Source: Opitutaceae bacterium
Lineage (GTDB): Bacteria; Verrucomicrobiota; Verrucomicrobiia; Opitutales; Opitutaceae
NCBI GenBank assembly: GCA_018402455.1
Contig: JAGYIG010000020.1
Span: forward strand, 1-57,213
Direction: 5' to 3'
Length of the DNA: 57,213 nt
Under the pieces are notes generated by a model. The model saw nothing but the letters and a program-made list of their open reading frames with translations. It searched no databases and was not told the origin of the DNA. Positions 1 through 9,948 of the stretch are shown piece after piece (within the stretch, counting starts at the first letter, position 1; every line of letters begins with the position of its first letter). A program made the position numbers and the translations under genes.

Positions 1-1129
1 TGGGTAGTAGATCGATGGATACGAGTACTTCGCGCGACGTGGAACCGGCGGGTATGCGACCGGGGAGGCGGAAGATGGCGGGCACGCGGACGCCGCCTTC
101 GTAGACGGAGAATTTGCCGTCGCGGAACGGGCCTGAGCTGCCGGCGTGAACGCCCTTCTCAAGCCACGGTCCGTTGTCGGAGAGGAAGATCACGAGGGTG
201 TTTTCGCCCTTTCCCGATTCGTCGAGGTAGTCGAGCAGGCGCCCGACGTTCCAGTCGATTTCCTCCACGGTGTCGCCGTAGAGTCCGCCGCGGCTCCGGC
301 CGAGGAAGGAGTCGGTGGCGAAGAGTGGCACATGGGGCATGGCGGGGGTAAGGAAGAGGAAGTAGGGCTGGTCGCCCGTGCGTTCGATGAACTCGAGGGC
401 GCGGTCAAAGTAGCGACGGGTCAGCGTGGCCTGGTCGGCGGGGTATTCGACGACCTCGGATCCCTCCATCAACGGGGCGTATTCCTTGATGCCGCGCTTG
501 GTCAGGGCGGCTCGATCGGCCGAGACGGATTTGATGAAGGCTTGGTCGGCCAAGGCGCGTTCCCGGTTGTATCCGAGCGTGAATACGGCGTCCGCGGCGA
601 TGGGGAGGTTGGGATTTATCCACATGTCATTGCTGTAGGGGATGCCGAAGTAGGAATCGAAGCCATGGGAGGTGGGCAGGGAGTCGGGTTGATCTCCGAG
701 GTGCCACTTGCCAATGGCGGCGGTGGCGTAGGTTGCCTGCTGGAGGATTTCGGCGAGGGTTTCTTCCTCGTGGGCGAGCCCTTTGGCGCCGGGAAAGTAG
801 ACGCCGGTGGTGCCGTGGCGATGCGGATAGCGGCCCGTCAGCAGCGACGCTCTCGAAGCGCTGCAGACGGGAGAGGCCACGTAGAAGCTGGTGGCGCGCA
901 AGCCTTCCTGGGCCATTCGGTCCAGGCGGGGCGTGGCGATTTCCGGCGAGCCGTAGGAGCCGAGGTCGCCGTACCCGAGGTCATCGACGAAGATGATGAC
1001 CACGGACGGCGGGGCGCTGGTTTGGGCGCACGCGATTGCAGCGCCCGGAGCCAGGGCCAGCAGGGCGATCAGCGCGGGCGCGAGGCGATGTCGCCGGGAG
1101 AGGGAGGTGGCTGGTTGCTGGTTGTGCAT
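1..1129 (-). CDS. Secreted sulfatase (type I, formylglycine-dependent), 3' end beyond window
   Basis: This gene runs off the left edge, so only about 376 N-terminal residues are present. Translation from the ATG at 1129 gives a hydrophobic, alanine/leucine-rich signal peptide (about residues 15-35), then the first metal-binding segment (FVDDLGYGD, around 47-55) and the sulfatase signature C-S-A-S-R at residues 89-93, in which Cys89 would be converted to formylglycine. GKWHLGD and a later LSDNGPW segment, which supplies metal and substrate ligands, are also present, as expected for an arylsulfatase-like alkaline phosphatase-superfamily enzyme. The predicted role is hydrolysis of a sulfate ester on a polysaccharide or oligosaccharide outside the cytoplasm. 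It is the last gene visible of a same-strand block and lies 43 nt after a PD40 protein. No clear ribosome binding site precedes the start. The sugar position attacked cannot be told from sequence. Confidence 0.9.
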   Translation of the reverse strand, partial: MHNQQPATSLSRRHRLAPALIALLALAPGAAIACAQTSAPPSVVIIFVDDLGYGDLGSYGSPEIATPRLDRMAQEGLRATSFYVASPVCSASRASLLTGRYPHRHGTTGVYFPGAKGLAHEEETLAEILQQATYATAAIGKWHLGDQPDSLPTSHGFDSYFGIPYSNDMWINPNLPIAADAVFTLGYNRERALADQAFIKSVSADRAALTKRGIKEYAPLMEGSEVVEYPADQATLTRRYFDRALEFIERTGDQPYFLFLTPAMPHVPLFATDSFLGRSRGGLYGDTVEEIDWNVGRLLDYLDESGKGENTLVIFLSDNGPWLEKGVHAGSSGPFRDGKFSVYEGGVRVPAIFRLPGRIPAGSTSREVLVSIDLLP

Positions 1130-1172
1130 AAAATGATCAAGGGGGAGGGACGTGGTCAGCGATCTCGTGTGT

Positions 1173-2270
1173 TCAAGGCTCATGCGGGGACCACTCCTCT
1201 TCGCGGGTTGCGGGGAGGGCTCCCTCAGCGCGAAGTTTGGCTTCCATTTCGAAATCCCATATGACGATGCCGTGTCCGATGCCGGTGGTTTCGCCGACGA
1301 CCGAATACTGGAAGGCCATGTAGCGCCCGTCGTCGCTGACGACGGGGTTGGTGGCCTTGAATTTCCGGTCGCGATTGAAGTAGGTGAGGCGTTCCATCTG
1401 GCCCGATCCGTCGAGGGCAAGCCGGTAAAGATCGATGTAGTCCCAGACCTTGCGTCCTGCTTCGACCGTGGGGTGGTGGCGGGTGCTTTCCACGAGGGTG
1501 GACTTGCCGTCAGGGAAGATGCCTTCCGGTTCGTCGTAGCGGTCGGGGCGTTGGGAGTAGTTTACGATTTCGCCGCTGGCGAAGTCGTAGCCCATGACTT
1601 CCGCTTCGTATTCGATCGATGGAAAGTGGGCGTTGAAGATGAGCTCGTCATCGTGAGGCGGGCGAAAGTTCTGGGTTTCCAGACGCCAGCCATGGACGTC
1701 GCCGGGCAGGTCGTTGGAGGTGATGATGGTTTGCTGGTTGGCGAGTTGAGGGACGCCGTTTTCGTAGACGATGTCGGCGAGGTAGATGTCGTCGACGGTC
1801 CAGGCGATTTTCATCCGGGAGCGCGATGCGGTGGGGCCTTCCTTGCAGAAGGCGCCCAGCCGGGTGGGCGGGCCGGAAAGGTCGCGCTTGAGGACCCAAA
1901 GCTCGGCGTGGCTGGGGTGGCGGCTCTTCCACGGTTCGTCGGCGTCGAAGGTTTTGGAGCCGGAAAGGAGGATGTCCCCATTGGCCAAATACAGGGCTCG
2001 AACGAATCCCTCGTGGAAGAAGTGATGGGTGAGCGGGGTCAGGGCGCCGGTGGCGACTTCCACCTCGTAGATATCGCCGAAGGTCTTTTCCAGAAAGATG
2101 AGGCGTTGGCCGTCGAGCGACCAGTCGCAGCGTTGGCCGAAGCTGGTGACTTGAGTGAGGTAGGGGGCCTGCAGGTCTTCGGGAAGGGGGATCTTGCCGG
2201 TTCTTTGGGCGTGGCTTGCGGGAGCGAGGGCGAGGCCAAGCAAGGCGATGATGGCGAGTGCTGGTTTCAT
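1173..2270 (-). CDS. Secreted PD40/TolB-like beta-propeller protein
   Basis: A 365-residue protein with a clear signal peptide (MKPALAIIALLGLALAPASHAQ). The body shows repeats of the kind C-D-W-S-x-D-G-x-R-L-I-F-L (about residues 48-60) followed by IYEVEVATG and PLTHH, typical of PD40/WD40-like TolB propeller blades. A late blade reads VSDDGRYMAFQYS. Such proteins bind peptides or sugars or, in the oligogalacturonate-lyase-like (PL22-type) group, act as lyases. I see no decisive PL22 catalytic signature, so an enzymatic role is unproven. Its place between a GH67-like enzyme (69 nt upstream) and a sulfatase (43 nt downstream) points to a role in glycan binding or processing in the periplasm. 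Confidence 0.7.
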   Translation of the reverse strand: MKPALAIIALLGLALAPASHAQRTGKIPLPEDLQAPYLTQVTSFGQRCDWSLDGQRLIFLEKTFGDIYEVEVATGALTPLTHHFFHEGFVRALYLANGDILLSGSKTFDADEPWKSRHPSHAELWVLKRDLSGPPTRLGAFCKEGPTASRSRMKIAWTVDDIYLADIVYENGVPQLANQQTIITSNDLPGDVHGWRLETQNFRPPHDDELIFNAHFPSIEYEAEVMGYDFASGEIVNYSQRPDRYDEPEGIFPDGKSTLVESTRHHPTVEAGRKVWDYIDLYRLALDGSGQMERLTYFNRDRKFKATNPVVSDDGRYMAFQYSVVGETTGIGHGIVIWDFEMEAKLRAEGALPATREEEWSPHEP

Positions 2271-2339
2271 GGGGGAGAGGATCGGGGGGGCGGCAACGAC
2301 GGAGCTTTGCCCTCCGGTGTTTGGGGAAGAGGGACGAGT

Positions 2340-4523
2340 TCAGTCGCGGGTGGCGTGGCGGGCGATTTCGATGTCGTGGCGCACGTCGTCGGTCAGACGT
2401 ATCCAGTCTATGGTGCGCGTCTTGGCCATGAATTGCGGGCGGTAGTTGGCGGTGGCGGCGGCCGCGTAGGCCTTCCAGTGGGCGAGGGCGTCCTCGAGGG
2501 CATCGATGGCGTTTTGTTTGTCTGATTGGGAGCCGCCTTGCCGGAAGCGGTGCAGGTGGGTGGCTCCGAGAATCTTGCTCGCGTAGTAGTGCCCGAGGCA
2601 GGACATGGCTTGCATGTCGTAGAGGAGCTCGCTGAGCTCCTTGCCCATGACCAAGCCGGACTGGCGCATGGATTTCACGTAGCTGAGCGACTCGTCGGCC
2701 CAATCCTGCAGTTGGTGGGCCACTTCATAGGGAGTGAGGCCGGTGGGGTGCTGATCGTTGCGGTAGGATGCGATGTAGTCCGGGATCGACATGAGGCCCG
2801 AGCCTTCCATGGGCGGGATCCCGATAAAGTCGTTGACGTCGTGGAAGCCCTTGCGGAGGTCGAGGCAGCCTTCGACGGCCCACATGAAATCCCAGTTGCG
2901 CCAGTGGAACCGGTTGACCGCGGGAACGATTTTTGAAGCGGTGGCCCAGGCGGAGGAAAGGGGGGCGGCGTCGGTTTCCGGGAACCTGAGCTGGAGGAGG
3001 GCGAGGATGGTTTCGCTGGGCAGGTCGGGATCGTAGCCGAGGCGCCCGAAAAGCATGAAGTTGTACCAGTGCTTGTGAATCTCCAGATCGCGCGGCGTGT
3101 TGGGGCGGGTGGAGATGAATTCGCGGGCCCATACGGTGGAGTCGGAGCCCATGTGGTAGCCGGCGGTGACGTCGCTGGGCGGGAGGTTCCGGATGAAGGC
3201 CCGCGCGTACTCCGGATCGCCCCAGCGGAAGTGGAAGATGTCGTCGTTGCGGATATTCCACCACGACTTGACCTTGTATTCACGAAGGTCGGACACGAAG
3301 CCATCGGCCCAGCGCGGCGCCGGGGTGGCGTACATGCGGGCGCGGGCGTACTTGAAGGAGAAGTCGACGGGGTCGGGATACCGGTCGACGAACTGGTCCA
3401 TGACCTTGTCCCAGCCGGCTTGCCAGGCTCGATGGATGATGCGGATCTCGCGATCGGGTTGTTCCTTTTTCGCATCGAGGATGCCTTCTCCGTAGGTCAT
3501 CCAGTGCCAGTTGACGCGGTCGTACTCGTCGGCGCGGTCCTCCATGTTCTCGCCGGCGGTGAGCCCAATGCCGGCGAGGTCCGGGTAGGTGAGGATGAAC
3601 TCTTTGACGGCGGCGCGGAGGTACTTGATGGTGCGGGGGTTCTCCTGGTCGTTGTTGATGCCGTAGAGCCCGTTCTCGCCCTGTTTGTTTTCCTGGCGGC
3701 GGTACCAGCCGGGGGGAGCGACGGCGTTGAGCTTGATGGACCAAGTGATGAAGTAGATGTCGATGCCGCGCGACTTGGCGTAGGCCATGACTTCGCGCCA
3801 GTGCTCGATCTTTTCCTCGATGGTCATCTTTTTTAGGACGATGAGGTTGTCGAGCACGGCCTGGGAAACGCCGCAGCCGGCGATGAACTTGGCGACGGGC
3901 TCGTCGGGCCGGTCGGTATCGATGGGAAGGGAGGTGCCGCAAACGTCTTGGAGGGCGACGTCGGGGTAGTCCTCCATCTTGATCATGGAAGGGAAGGGAT
4001 GCGGGTTCCAGAGGGTGAGCGCGTTGTAGCGGAATCGGGCCATGTGGTCGAGGTACTCGCGCCAGAAGTCCATATGCCACATCTCCGCGATATTGGTCTG
4101 GGCGGCGTCGCCGGCGTCCTGGTAGCTCGGGGTGCGGATATCGAGCGGGATGTTGAATTTGAGACCGCGGCGTTCGATGTGGGGGCTTCCGGTGATGGTA
4201 TCGAGATTATGGATATTCTGGCCGAAACGGATCCGTTCGACGAGTTCGAGGGCGCCGTAGATGATGCCTCGCGGATCTCCCCCGCTGATGGTGACACCTG
4301 TCGAAGCAGATTGGATACGGTAGGCCTGCGGCGGAAGGGAGGGGTCGGTGATCAGCCCGATCGGAGGGGCGGGCTTTTCGGCCGCGGCGAGGGCGGCCCT
4401 GATTTCGGCGGCGGCGAATTGAGCCTGCGGCAGGTCGCGATCGTAGGTGAGCGTGGCCGCAGCGGCCGGGAGGGAGAGAAGCGCCAGGAGGGCGGGTAGA
4501 AACGAAGATTTGATCGGATTCAT
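2340..4523 (-). CDS. Secreted GH67-like (alpha-glucuronidase-superfamily-like) glycoside hydrolase, paralog A
   Basis: A 727-residue protein with a signal peptide (about residues 1-22). An N-terminal domain (about 25-100) has the ITISGGDPRGIIYGALEL pattern shared by the beta-hexosaminidase-like/GH67 N-terminal domains. A presumed TIM barrel follows, with RGLKFNIPLDIR (119-130), FRYNALTLWNPHPFP (164-178) and GIGLTAGENMEDR (318-330); Glu325 sits where GH67 enzymes carry the conserved glutamate of the (K/A)xxSEGQPGP region. The motifs RIIHRAWQAGWDKVMDQF and WWNIRNDDIFHFRWGDPEYA come after. It is therefore a probable exo-acting hydrolase of the GH67-like fold, perhaps on uronates, but identity to classical GH67 looks low and the substrate is open. 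The operon holds a second copy (10811-12955), suggesting two linkages or anomers. It lies 15 nt after a sulfatase. Confidence 0.6.
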   Translation of the reverse strand: MNPIKSSFLPALLALLSLPAAAATLTYDRDLPQAQFAAAEIRAALAAAEKPAPPIGLITDPSLPPQAYRIQSASTGVTISGGDPRGIIYGALELVERIRFGQNIHNLDTITGSPHIERRGLKFNIPLDIRTPSYQDAGDAAQTNIAEMWHMDFWREYLDHMARFRYNALTLWNPHPFPSMIKMEDYPDVALQDVCGTSLPIDTDRPDEPVAKFIAGCGVSQAVLDNLIVLKKMTIEEKIEHWREVMAYAKSRGIDIYFITWSIKLNAVAPPGWYRRQENKQGENGLYGINNDQENPRTIKYLRAAVKEFILTYPDLAGIGLTAGENMEDRADEYDRVNWHWMTYGEGILDAKKEQPDREIRIIHRAWQAGWDKVMDQFVDRYPDPVDFSFKYARARMYATPAPRWADGFVSDLREYKVKSWWNIRNDDIFHFRWGDPEYARAFIRNLPPSDVTAGYHMGSDSTVWAREFISTRPNTPRDLEIHKHWYNFMLFGRLGYDPDLPSETILALLQLRFPETDAAPLSSAWATASKIVPAVNRFHWRNWDFMWAVEGCLDLRKGFHDVNDFIGIPPMEGSGLMSIPDYIASYRNDQHPTGLTPYEVAHQLQDWADESLSYVKSMRQSGLVMGKELSELLYDMQAMSCLGHYYASKILGATHLHRFRQGGSQSDKQNAIDALEDALAHWKAYAAAATANYRPQFMAKTRTIDWIRLTDDVRHDIEIARHATRD

Positions 4524-4538
4524 TTGGGGGGCGCGATC

Positions 4539-6005
4539 TCAGTTTTCATCGGGGAGGAGTTTCAGGAGGTGATGTGGGCGATGAGCCTGGGTCATGAGCT
4601 CTCGCATCCGGGCGGCGACCTCGGGGAATTGGTCCGCGAGGTTGGTCTGTTCGCCGAGGTCCGATTCGAGGTCGAAGAGCTCGAAACTGTTTTGCCGAGC
4701 TGGATCGGTCACGTTCAAGTGGACAGCCTTCCACTTGCCCTGGCGGACGGCCTGCTTGCCGCCGCTGTTGTGGAATTCCCAATACAGGTAGTCGTGCTGC
4801 TTCTGGTCAGGTTGGCCGAGCCAGGTGGGCAGCATGGAGATACCGTCGAGATTTTCGGGAACAGGCGCTCCGGCGATGGCGGCGAAGGTGGGGAAGAGGT
4901 CCCACATGGCGTTGACGTGGTCGCTGGTGGAGCCGGGGTTTACTTTGCCGGGCCATTTGACGATGAAGGGGACGCGGATGCCGCCTTCGTAGAGGTCGCG
5001 CTTGTAGCCGCGGAGCGGGCCGCTGCTCCGGAAGAACCGGTGGTCGTGCCCGGCGCCGTGGCAGGCGCCATTGTCGCTGCCGAAGATGACGATGGTATTT
5101 TCCTCGAGACCGGCCTCGGCCAGACGGAGCAGGATGTTGCCCACGGTATCGTCGATCATGCGAATGCTGGCGGCGAATCCCTGCTCGGCCCGGGGCCAAG
5201 GGCGATTGACATACTTGCCGTAGGTGGGGACCTCGTAGCCGCCGTCGCCGTAGATTTTGCCGTATTCGCCGTTGTTGTGCGGCTGAATCATGGAGAAAAA
5301 CAGGAAGAACGGTTTTTGGCGCGGGCGCCCGATGTATTCGAGGGCTTCACGTTCGAGCTCGTAGGGGGCGAAGACCACTTTTTCCCGGGCCACGCCGCTG
5401 CCTTCGGGTTGGCGATCGAAGGTGATGCGCGGGTCGAGGACGTTACCCGGAAGGATGTGTTTCTCGCCGTTACGGTAGAGGAATTCGGGATAGAAATTGT
5501 GGGCGTGCCACATGTTGACGTAGCCGTAGTGGTGGTCGAAGCCATGACGCTGCGGGTCGTCGAGCGGAGGCGGGTGGCCAACGCCCCACTTACCGATGAT
5601 GGCCGTGTCGTAGCCGGCGGACTTGAGGGCCTTGCCCAGCGTGGCCGCCTCGGGGTCCATGATGTGGTAGGGCAAATTGCCGCGCACTGCGGTGCGACCA
5701 GTGTGCTTGCCCTCGAGCAAGGCGGACCGGCTTGGGGCGCAGACCGTGTTACCGGCGTAGTGCTGGGTGAAGCGCATGCCCTGGGCGGCGAGGCGGTCGA
5801 TGTTGGGCGTTTCCAGCGTTTCCTGGCCATAGCAGCCGAGATCGCCGTAGCCGAGGTCGTCGGCTAGGATGTAGATGATGTTGGGGCGCGGGTCGCCTTG
5901 GGCATGGACGGGGGGCGCACCGAGTCCGCAGCAGAAGGAAAAAAGCGGAGTGAGCGCAAGGCAGCGGAGTAACTTGGGGCGCAGGGGGTTGGTCTTCGGA
6001 TTCAT
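4539..6005 (-). CDS. Secreted sulfatase, arylsulfatase A-like
   Basis: A full-length 488-residue type I sulfatase. A signal peptide ends near the VHAQ at 33-36. It has YILADDLGYGDLGCYG (about 45-60) with the metal-binding aspartates, the signature C89-A-P-S-R93 with the formylglycine cysteine, GKWGVGHPPP, IQPHNNGEYGKI, and FGSDNGACHGAGHDHRFF, the last carrying late metal-binding residues. The C-terminus has the small sulfatase subdomain (YWEFHNSGGKQAVRQGKWK, FELFDLESDLGEQTNLA). It should hydrolyse a sulfate ester of a glycan in the periplasm. Its neighbours are a GH67-like enzyme 15 nt downstream and a DUF1593 protein 29 nt upstream, consistent with cotranscription. Subfamily and substrate are not assignable by eye. 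Confidence 0.93.
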   Translation of the reverse strand: MNPKTNPLRPKLLRCLALTPLFSFCCGLGAPPVHAQGDPRPNIIYILADDLGYGDLGCYGQETLETPNIDRLAAQGMRFTQHYAGNTVCAPSRSALLEGKHTGRTAVRGNLPYHIMDPEAATLGKALKSAGYDTAIIGKWGVGHPPPLDDPQRHGFDHHYGYVNMWHAHNFYPEFLYRNGEKHILPGNVLDPRITFDRQPEGSGVAREKVVFAPYELEREALEYIGRPRQKPFFLFFSMIQPHNNGEYGKIYGDGGYEVPTYGKYVNRPWPRAEQGFAASIRMIDDTVGNILLRLAEAGLEENTIVIFGSDNGACHGAGHDHRFFRSSGPLRGYKRDLYEGGIRVPFIVKWPGKVNPGSTSDHVNAMWDLFPTFAAIAGAPVPENLDGISMLPTWLGQPDQKQHDYLYWEFHNSGGKQAVRQGKWKAVHLNVTDPARQNSFELFDLESDLGEQTNLADQFPEVAARMRELMTQAHRPHHLLKLLPDEN

Positions 6006-6034
6006 GGCGGGGCGGCGGGTCGCAGGGGGCGGAC

Positions 6035-7542
6035 TCAGTCGCAGTCGATAACGATGCGGCGGTAGGAGGTCAGCGGAGAGACGGGGTGGTGGTCTTGCAC
6101 CTCGAGGATGAGGTGTAGCGCCGTGCTCCGGGCTGACGGTGGCACGGTAAACTGGGCGATCGGGCCGGCGCGGTCGATCGGTGGTGGCGGGCCCTGGTAG
6201 GTGCCGGCTTCGGGATAGAAATACCAGCGGAAGCTGAGGGTGTCACCGTCGGGATCGGAGGCGGCGGAGGCGTCGAAACGCAAGGTTTGACCCGACTGGG
6301 CGGCGACCCGGGCGATGCGCTCGCTGCGATCGCCATTGAGGGCGGCGACGGGATGGTGGTTGGCCTTTTCGTAGGGCATCACGCACCAGTCCATGCGGGC
6401 TTGGAACTCGTTTTGGTAGGCGCGACGCCAACGAAAGATGGGCACGCCGATGCCTTGGTAGGAGAGTCCGGTTGCGGGGTCGGTCCAGCTGTCGGCGGCT
6501 TCGGGTACCATAAAAAAGGGCATGTATTTCTCCTCGGTCTCCACCAGGTCGGCCCACTTGCAGGCTGATCCGGCTCGCACGTTGAGCTGCTTGGCGGCGG
6601 CGAAGCGTCCGCCCCAGCCGCCCCAGGTCGGCTGCCCGGGGTGGTAGAGGCCGGGGTTGGCGTGGCCGATCCAGGTGCTGGTGCCGCCGCCTTCCAGGGT
6701 GTGGTCGATCTCGGGGCGGAGGTAGCGCTCGCGTCGCGGGTAGAGGGCGCCCAGCGGACCATGTCCGGTCATGACATGCTGGCGGGCCCAGGCATGCTGG
6801 CCTTGCCCGGGGTAGTCGGCTGCGGGATCCCAGGTGACGGGGCCGTCGTTGTTCATGAAGTTGAATACCTGCAACTGGCTGCGGAGGTAGGGGAGCTGGG
6901 GGAAACTGCGGGCGATCCACGCGCCGGCGTCGTCCTGGCCGGCGTCGTCGTAAATGCGCAGCTTGGCGAGGGCGGCGTCGAAGGCGGCGGGGGTGAGCCG
7001 GGCGCGGAGATCCCACAGCGCCTGAGCGAGGCAGTTGGCCCCGGCGTTGATGCAAACGTAGAGGGGCCTTGGGTCGTCGTTGGTCAGGGCGCGGACGATC
7101 AATTCCGAGCCGTCGGTGCTGCGGCCGTCTCCGACGCCGAGCATGCCATATTCGCGGGGGCCGCGGCCGGTGCGGCTGAGGAGATGCTCGACGGTCGGCC
7201 AGCCCTCGGCGTGAAGCATGAGGTTGTCTCGGACGCGTCCGTAGGCCTCGATGCGCTCGATGATCATGGTGGGCTGCACGTCGTTGCGGATGGGGTCCGC
7301 GTCGTTCTTGCCGGCGTATTGGTGGCAGGACGACACGGCGATGAGGCCCTCGATATCGAAGCGGTTGCTGTGGACGAGCAGCCGTACCATGGTCTGGGAG
7401 TCGTCGGCCTCGTTGCCCATGTCGGTGAGGACGACGATGCGGCTGCGGGGATTTCGAGGAATTCGATTTCCGTTGGGCTGCCGCGGCGGTGTGCCGAAGC
7501 CACCAAGCCGAAGACGCTGACGGTTTGTATCCAGAATCTCAT
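6035..7542 (-). pseudogene. DUF1593 (cellulose-binding Sde182 / nucleoside-hydrolase-like) protein with a probable 1-base frameshift
   Basis: From 7420 down, the frame encodes a long DUF1593 protein: MGNEADDSQTMVRLL, SNRFDIEGLIA and GDGRSTDGSELIVRAL are family hallmarks, and a PKD/Ig-like C-terminal domain contains FDASAASDPDGDTLSFRW. Family members normally have (K/S)RIVVLTD right before the MGNE stretch and a signal peptide before that. RSRIVVLTD is present in the same frame, but the plausible N-terminus (MRFWIQTVSVFGLVAS, start 7542, then SPTEIEFLEIP) lies in another frame. Adding one G to the GGGG run at 7447-7450 joins the two as EIP-RSRIVVLTD. So the gene is either broken by a one-base deletion in a homopolymer or misread in the assembly. 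Repaired length would be about 502 residues. The fold resembles an inosine-uridine nucleoside hydrolase; the true substrate is unknown but context implies glycan work. Confidence 0.75.
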
Positions 7543-7623
7543 GATATGGCCCGGGGTTGGCGGCATGAAGATTGAGGTCGGATGGGTTGTGCTCCCGGGG
7601 TGGAAGCGCGACCCAGGCCGGGC

Positions 7624-9948
7624 CTACCGAAAGTCGATCAGACCGAGATCGAGGAAGTGGATGCGTACGCCGCCCGAATTGTTGTCGCAGCGAACGGCGA
7701 TGGTGTTCCTGCCTTTTTGCAGGGCCTTCCGGGCGGCATCGAGAGCGGGCTCGAGCCGGTAGAAGGGGGACCAGCCCCCGGTTTTGCGCAGCAGGACGCC
7801 GTTGAGGTAGACTTCGACGTTGTCGTTGTTGTGCAGCAGGACCATGAGGTCGGCGGCCGTGGGGTCGTCGACGGAGAATTCGCGGCGGAGCCAGAGGGTA
7901 TTACTGACCCAGTGGGTATTGACGGGGAAGAGCTCGCCGGCGGGATCGCCGAAGGGAGCGTGGCCGCTGTTCCAGGCGGAATCGTCGAAGCCGGACTTTT
8001 CCCATCCATCGGCCGGCGGATTGGTGGTGTATTGCCAGCGACTGGGAGCGTCGCGACCAGGGGCGAGCAGGACGCGCGGAGTGGTGGGGCGGTAGGAGCG
8101 GTAGAGCGGGGCGTGCTGTTCGGCGAGCCACTCCGGCGGGAATTTGGCGGCGGCCCGATCGTAGGTGAGCAGGCCGTTGATCTCGACCTCGACATCGGTG
8201 GTCTGGGTGTAAATGGCGGCTGACAGCCCGGCGGCGATGAGGGGTTTCAGCTCCTCGTTGATCTCGGCGTAGCGACGCTGGCGTGCTTGTTCGGCGGATT
8301 GCGGGGTGTCTCCGCCGGTGTCTTCGCCGTAGCCCCAGCCTCCGTCGGGTTTCCAGTAGTGCTCGCTGGCCAGTTGGCCTTTGATGCCGCCGTATTCGGA
8401 GAGCACGAGGGCGCGGTCGCGGATGGTTTCGGGCATGGCGGGTCCGGGGTAGCGGTGGATGTCGAGCAGGTTGCCGTGGCCGTGGTCCTGCCAGCCGCTG
8501 GGGCCGCCGACGAGGCGGGATGGGTCGTAGCTCATGAGCCATGTTTGGAGCTGGGTGGAGTCGTGCTGACCCCAGCCTTCGTTGAAGATGGTCCAGACCA
8601 CCACGGAGGGGAAGGGGCGCAGGTAGTCCACCATGGCATTGAGCTCCTGGCGGAACTGCGCGGCGACAGCGGTATCGATGGTTTCTTCCGAATCTATTAT
8701 GCGGTTGAAGGTGGCGGTGTTGGCCGAGGGCATGTCCTGCCAGACGATAAGGCCGAGCCGGTCGGCCCAGTAGTACCAGCGGGCGGGCTCGATTTTGACG
8801 TGCTTGCGGGCGGTATTGAAGCCCATGGCCTTGGTGGCTTCGATATCGTAGCGCAGGGCTTCGTCGGTGGGGGCTAAATACAGCCCGTCGGGCCACCAGC
8901 CTTGGTCGAGAGGGCCGAGCAGGAAGAGGAACTCGCCGTTGAGGGCGATGCGCTGCTGGCCGACGGCGTCGGGCTTGAGGCTGATTTCCCGTAGTCCTGA
9001 GTAGGTGGATACGCGATCGATGACGGCCCCGTCACTCAGCAGCTCCAGTTCGATGTCGTAAAGCGTGGGGGAGTCGGGACTCCAGAGCCTGGCGGTGGCA
9101 AGCGGCAGGAGGAGGGGTTGATGAGCGGGGCCAGCCGCCGAGCCGACCTGCTGGCCGCCGAGCAGGGCTCGGGCACGCAGCTCGAGCCGGGGAGCGTAGC
9201 GGCCTTTGGTGAAGGCTTCGATGGCGAAGCCGGCTTGGTGGATGTTGGGGACGATGTTGAGGGAACGTATCGAGGAGGCGGGCACGGTCTCCAGCCACAC
9301 GGTTTGCCAGATGCCGGTGACGGCGGTGTAGAAAATGCCGCCAGGCTTGTCGCGTTGCTTGCCGATGGGCTGGGTGCCCTGGTCGGACGGATCCCAGACG
9401 CGGACTACGATTTCCTGGGGGTTGCGGCGTTGAAGGTGGTCGGTGATATCGATGCTGAAGGGATCGAAGCCACCACGATGGACGGGGAAGGCCTGCCCGT
9501 TGACCCAGACCTCGCACTCCCAGTCGACCGCTCCGAAGTGGAGCAGAAGGCGGTCGCCGCCGGTTGGCTGGGTGGCGTCGAAATCGCGACGATACCAGAG
9601 CTCGCGTCCGACTCCGACCGAGCGTTGAACGTTCGAGAGCTGGGACTCGACGGGGAAAGGCACCAGGATTTTTCCGTCCCAGGATGCAGGCGCCGGCGAG
9701 CCGCGATCCACGATGGCGTAGTCCCATTGTCCGTTGAGGTTGCTCCAGGCCGGCTCGCCCGATTCATCCGAGCGGACCAGCTGCGGCCTGGGATACTCGG
9801 GCCAGGGGATCTCCGGTGACACATCGGCGGCCCAGCGGGAGCGCAAGGCGCCGTAGGTTGCGTCGTCGTTTTTCTCGGCGTGGGTGGAGGCGGGCATAAA
9901 CGCCGCGATGACGGCGATGACGGCGAAGGCGGTGAGTTGTAGTTTCAT
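7624..9948 (-). CDS. Secreted GH2 family glycoside hydrolase
   Basis: A 774-residue protein with a signal peptide ending near THAEK (21-25). The GH2 layout is clear: a sugar-binding jelly roll (WSNLNGQWDYAI, about 68-79; VPFPVESQLS, 97-106; LLLHFGAVDWECEVWVNG, about 134-151), an Ig-like domain, and a TIM barrel with RKHVKIEPARWYYWADRLGL. The acid/base is Glu457 in FNEGWGQ, and the nucleophile is probably Glu518 in LSEYGG. A further C-terminal jelly-roll domain (NVEVYLNGVLLRKTGG, then NTIAVRCDNNSGG) follows. GH2 includes beta-galactosidases, beta-glucuronidases, beta-mannosidases and alpha-L-arabinopyranosidases, and the specificity cannot be read off here. Its start overlaps the stop of the DUF1080 gene by 4 nt (ATGA), so translation is probably coupled. 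Confidence 0.9.
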   Translation of the reverse strand: MKLQLTAFAVIAVIAAFMPASTHAEKNDDATYGALRSRWAADVSPEIPWPEYPRPQLVRSDESGEPAWSNLNGQWDYAIVDRGSPAPASWDGKILVPFPVESQLSNVQRSVGVGRELWYRRDFDATQPTGGDRLLLHFGAVDWECEVWVNGQAFPVHRGGFDPFSIDITDHLQRRNPQEIVVRVWDPSDQGTQPIGKQRDKPGGIFYTAVTGIWQTVWLETVPASSIRSLNIVPNIHQAGFAIEAFTKGRYAPRLELRARALLGGQQVGSAAGPAHQPLLLPLATARLWSPDSPTLYDIELELLSDGAVIDRVSTYSGLREISLKPDAVGQQRIALNGEFLFLLGPLDQGWWPDGLYLAPTDEALRYDIEATKAMGFNTARKHVKIEPARWYYWADRLGLIVWQDMPSANTATFNRIIDSEETIDTAVAAQFRQELNAMVDYLRPFPSVVVWTIFNEGWGQHDSTQLQTWLMSYDPSRLVGGPSGWQDHGHGNLLDIHRYPGPAMPETIRDRALVLSEYGGIKGQLASEHYWKPDGGWGYGEDTGGDTPQSAEQARQRRYAEINEELKPLIAAGLSAAIYTQTTDVEVEINGLLTYDRAAAKFPPEWLAEQHAPLYRSYRPTTPRVLLAPGRDAPSRWQYTTNPPADGWEKSGFDDSAWNSGHAPFGDPAGELFPVNTHWVSNTLWLRREFSVDDPTAADLMVLLHNNDNVEVYLNGVLLRKTGGWSPFYRLEPALDAARKALQKGRNTIAVRCDNNSGGVRIHFLDLGLIDFR

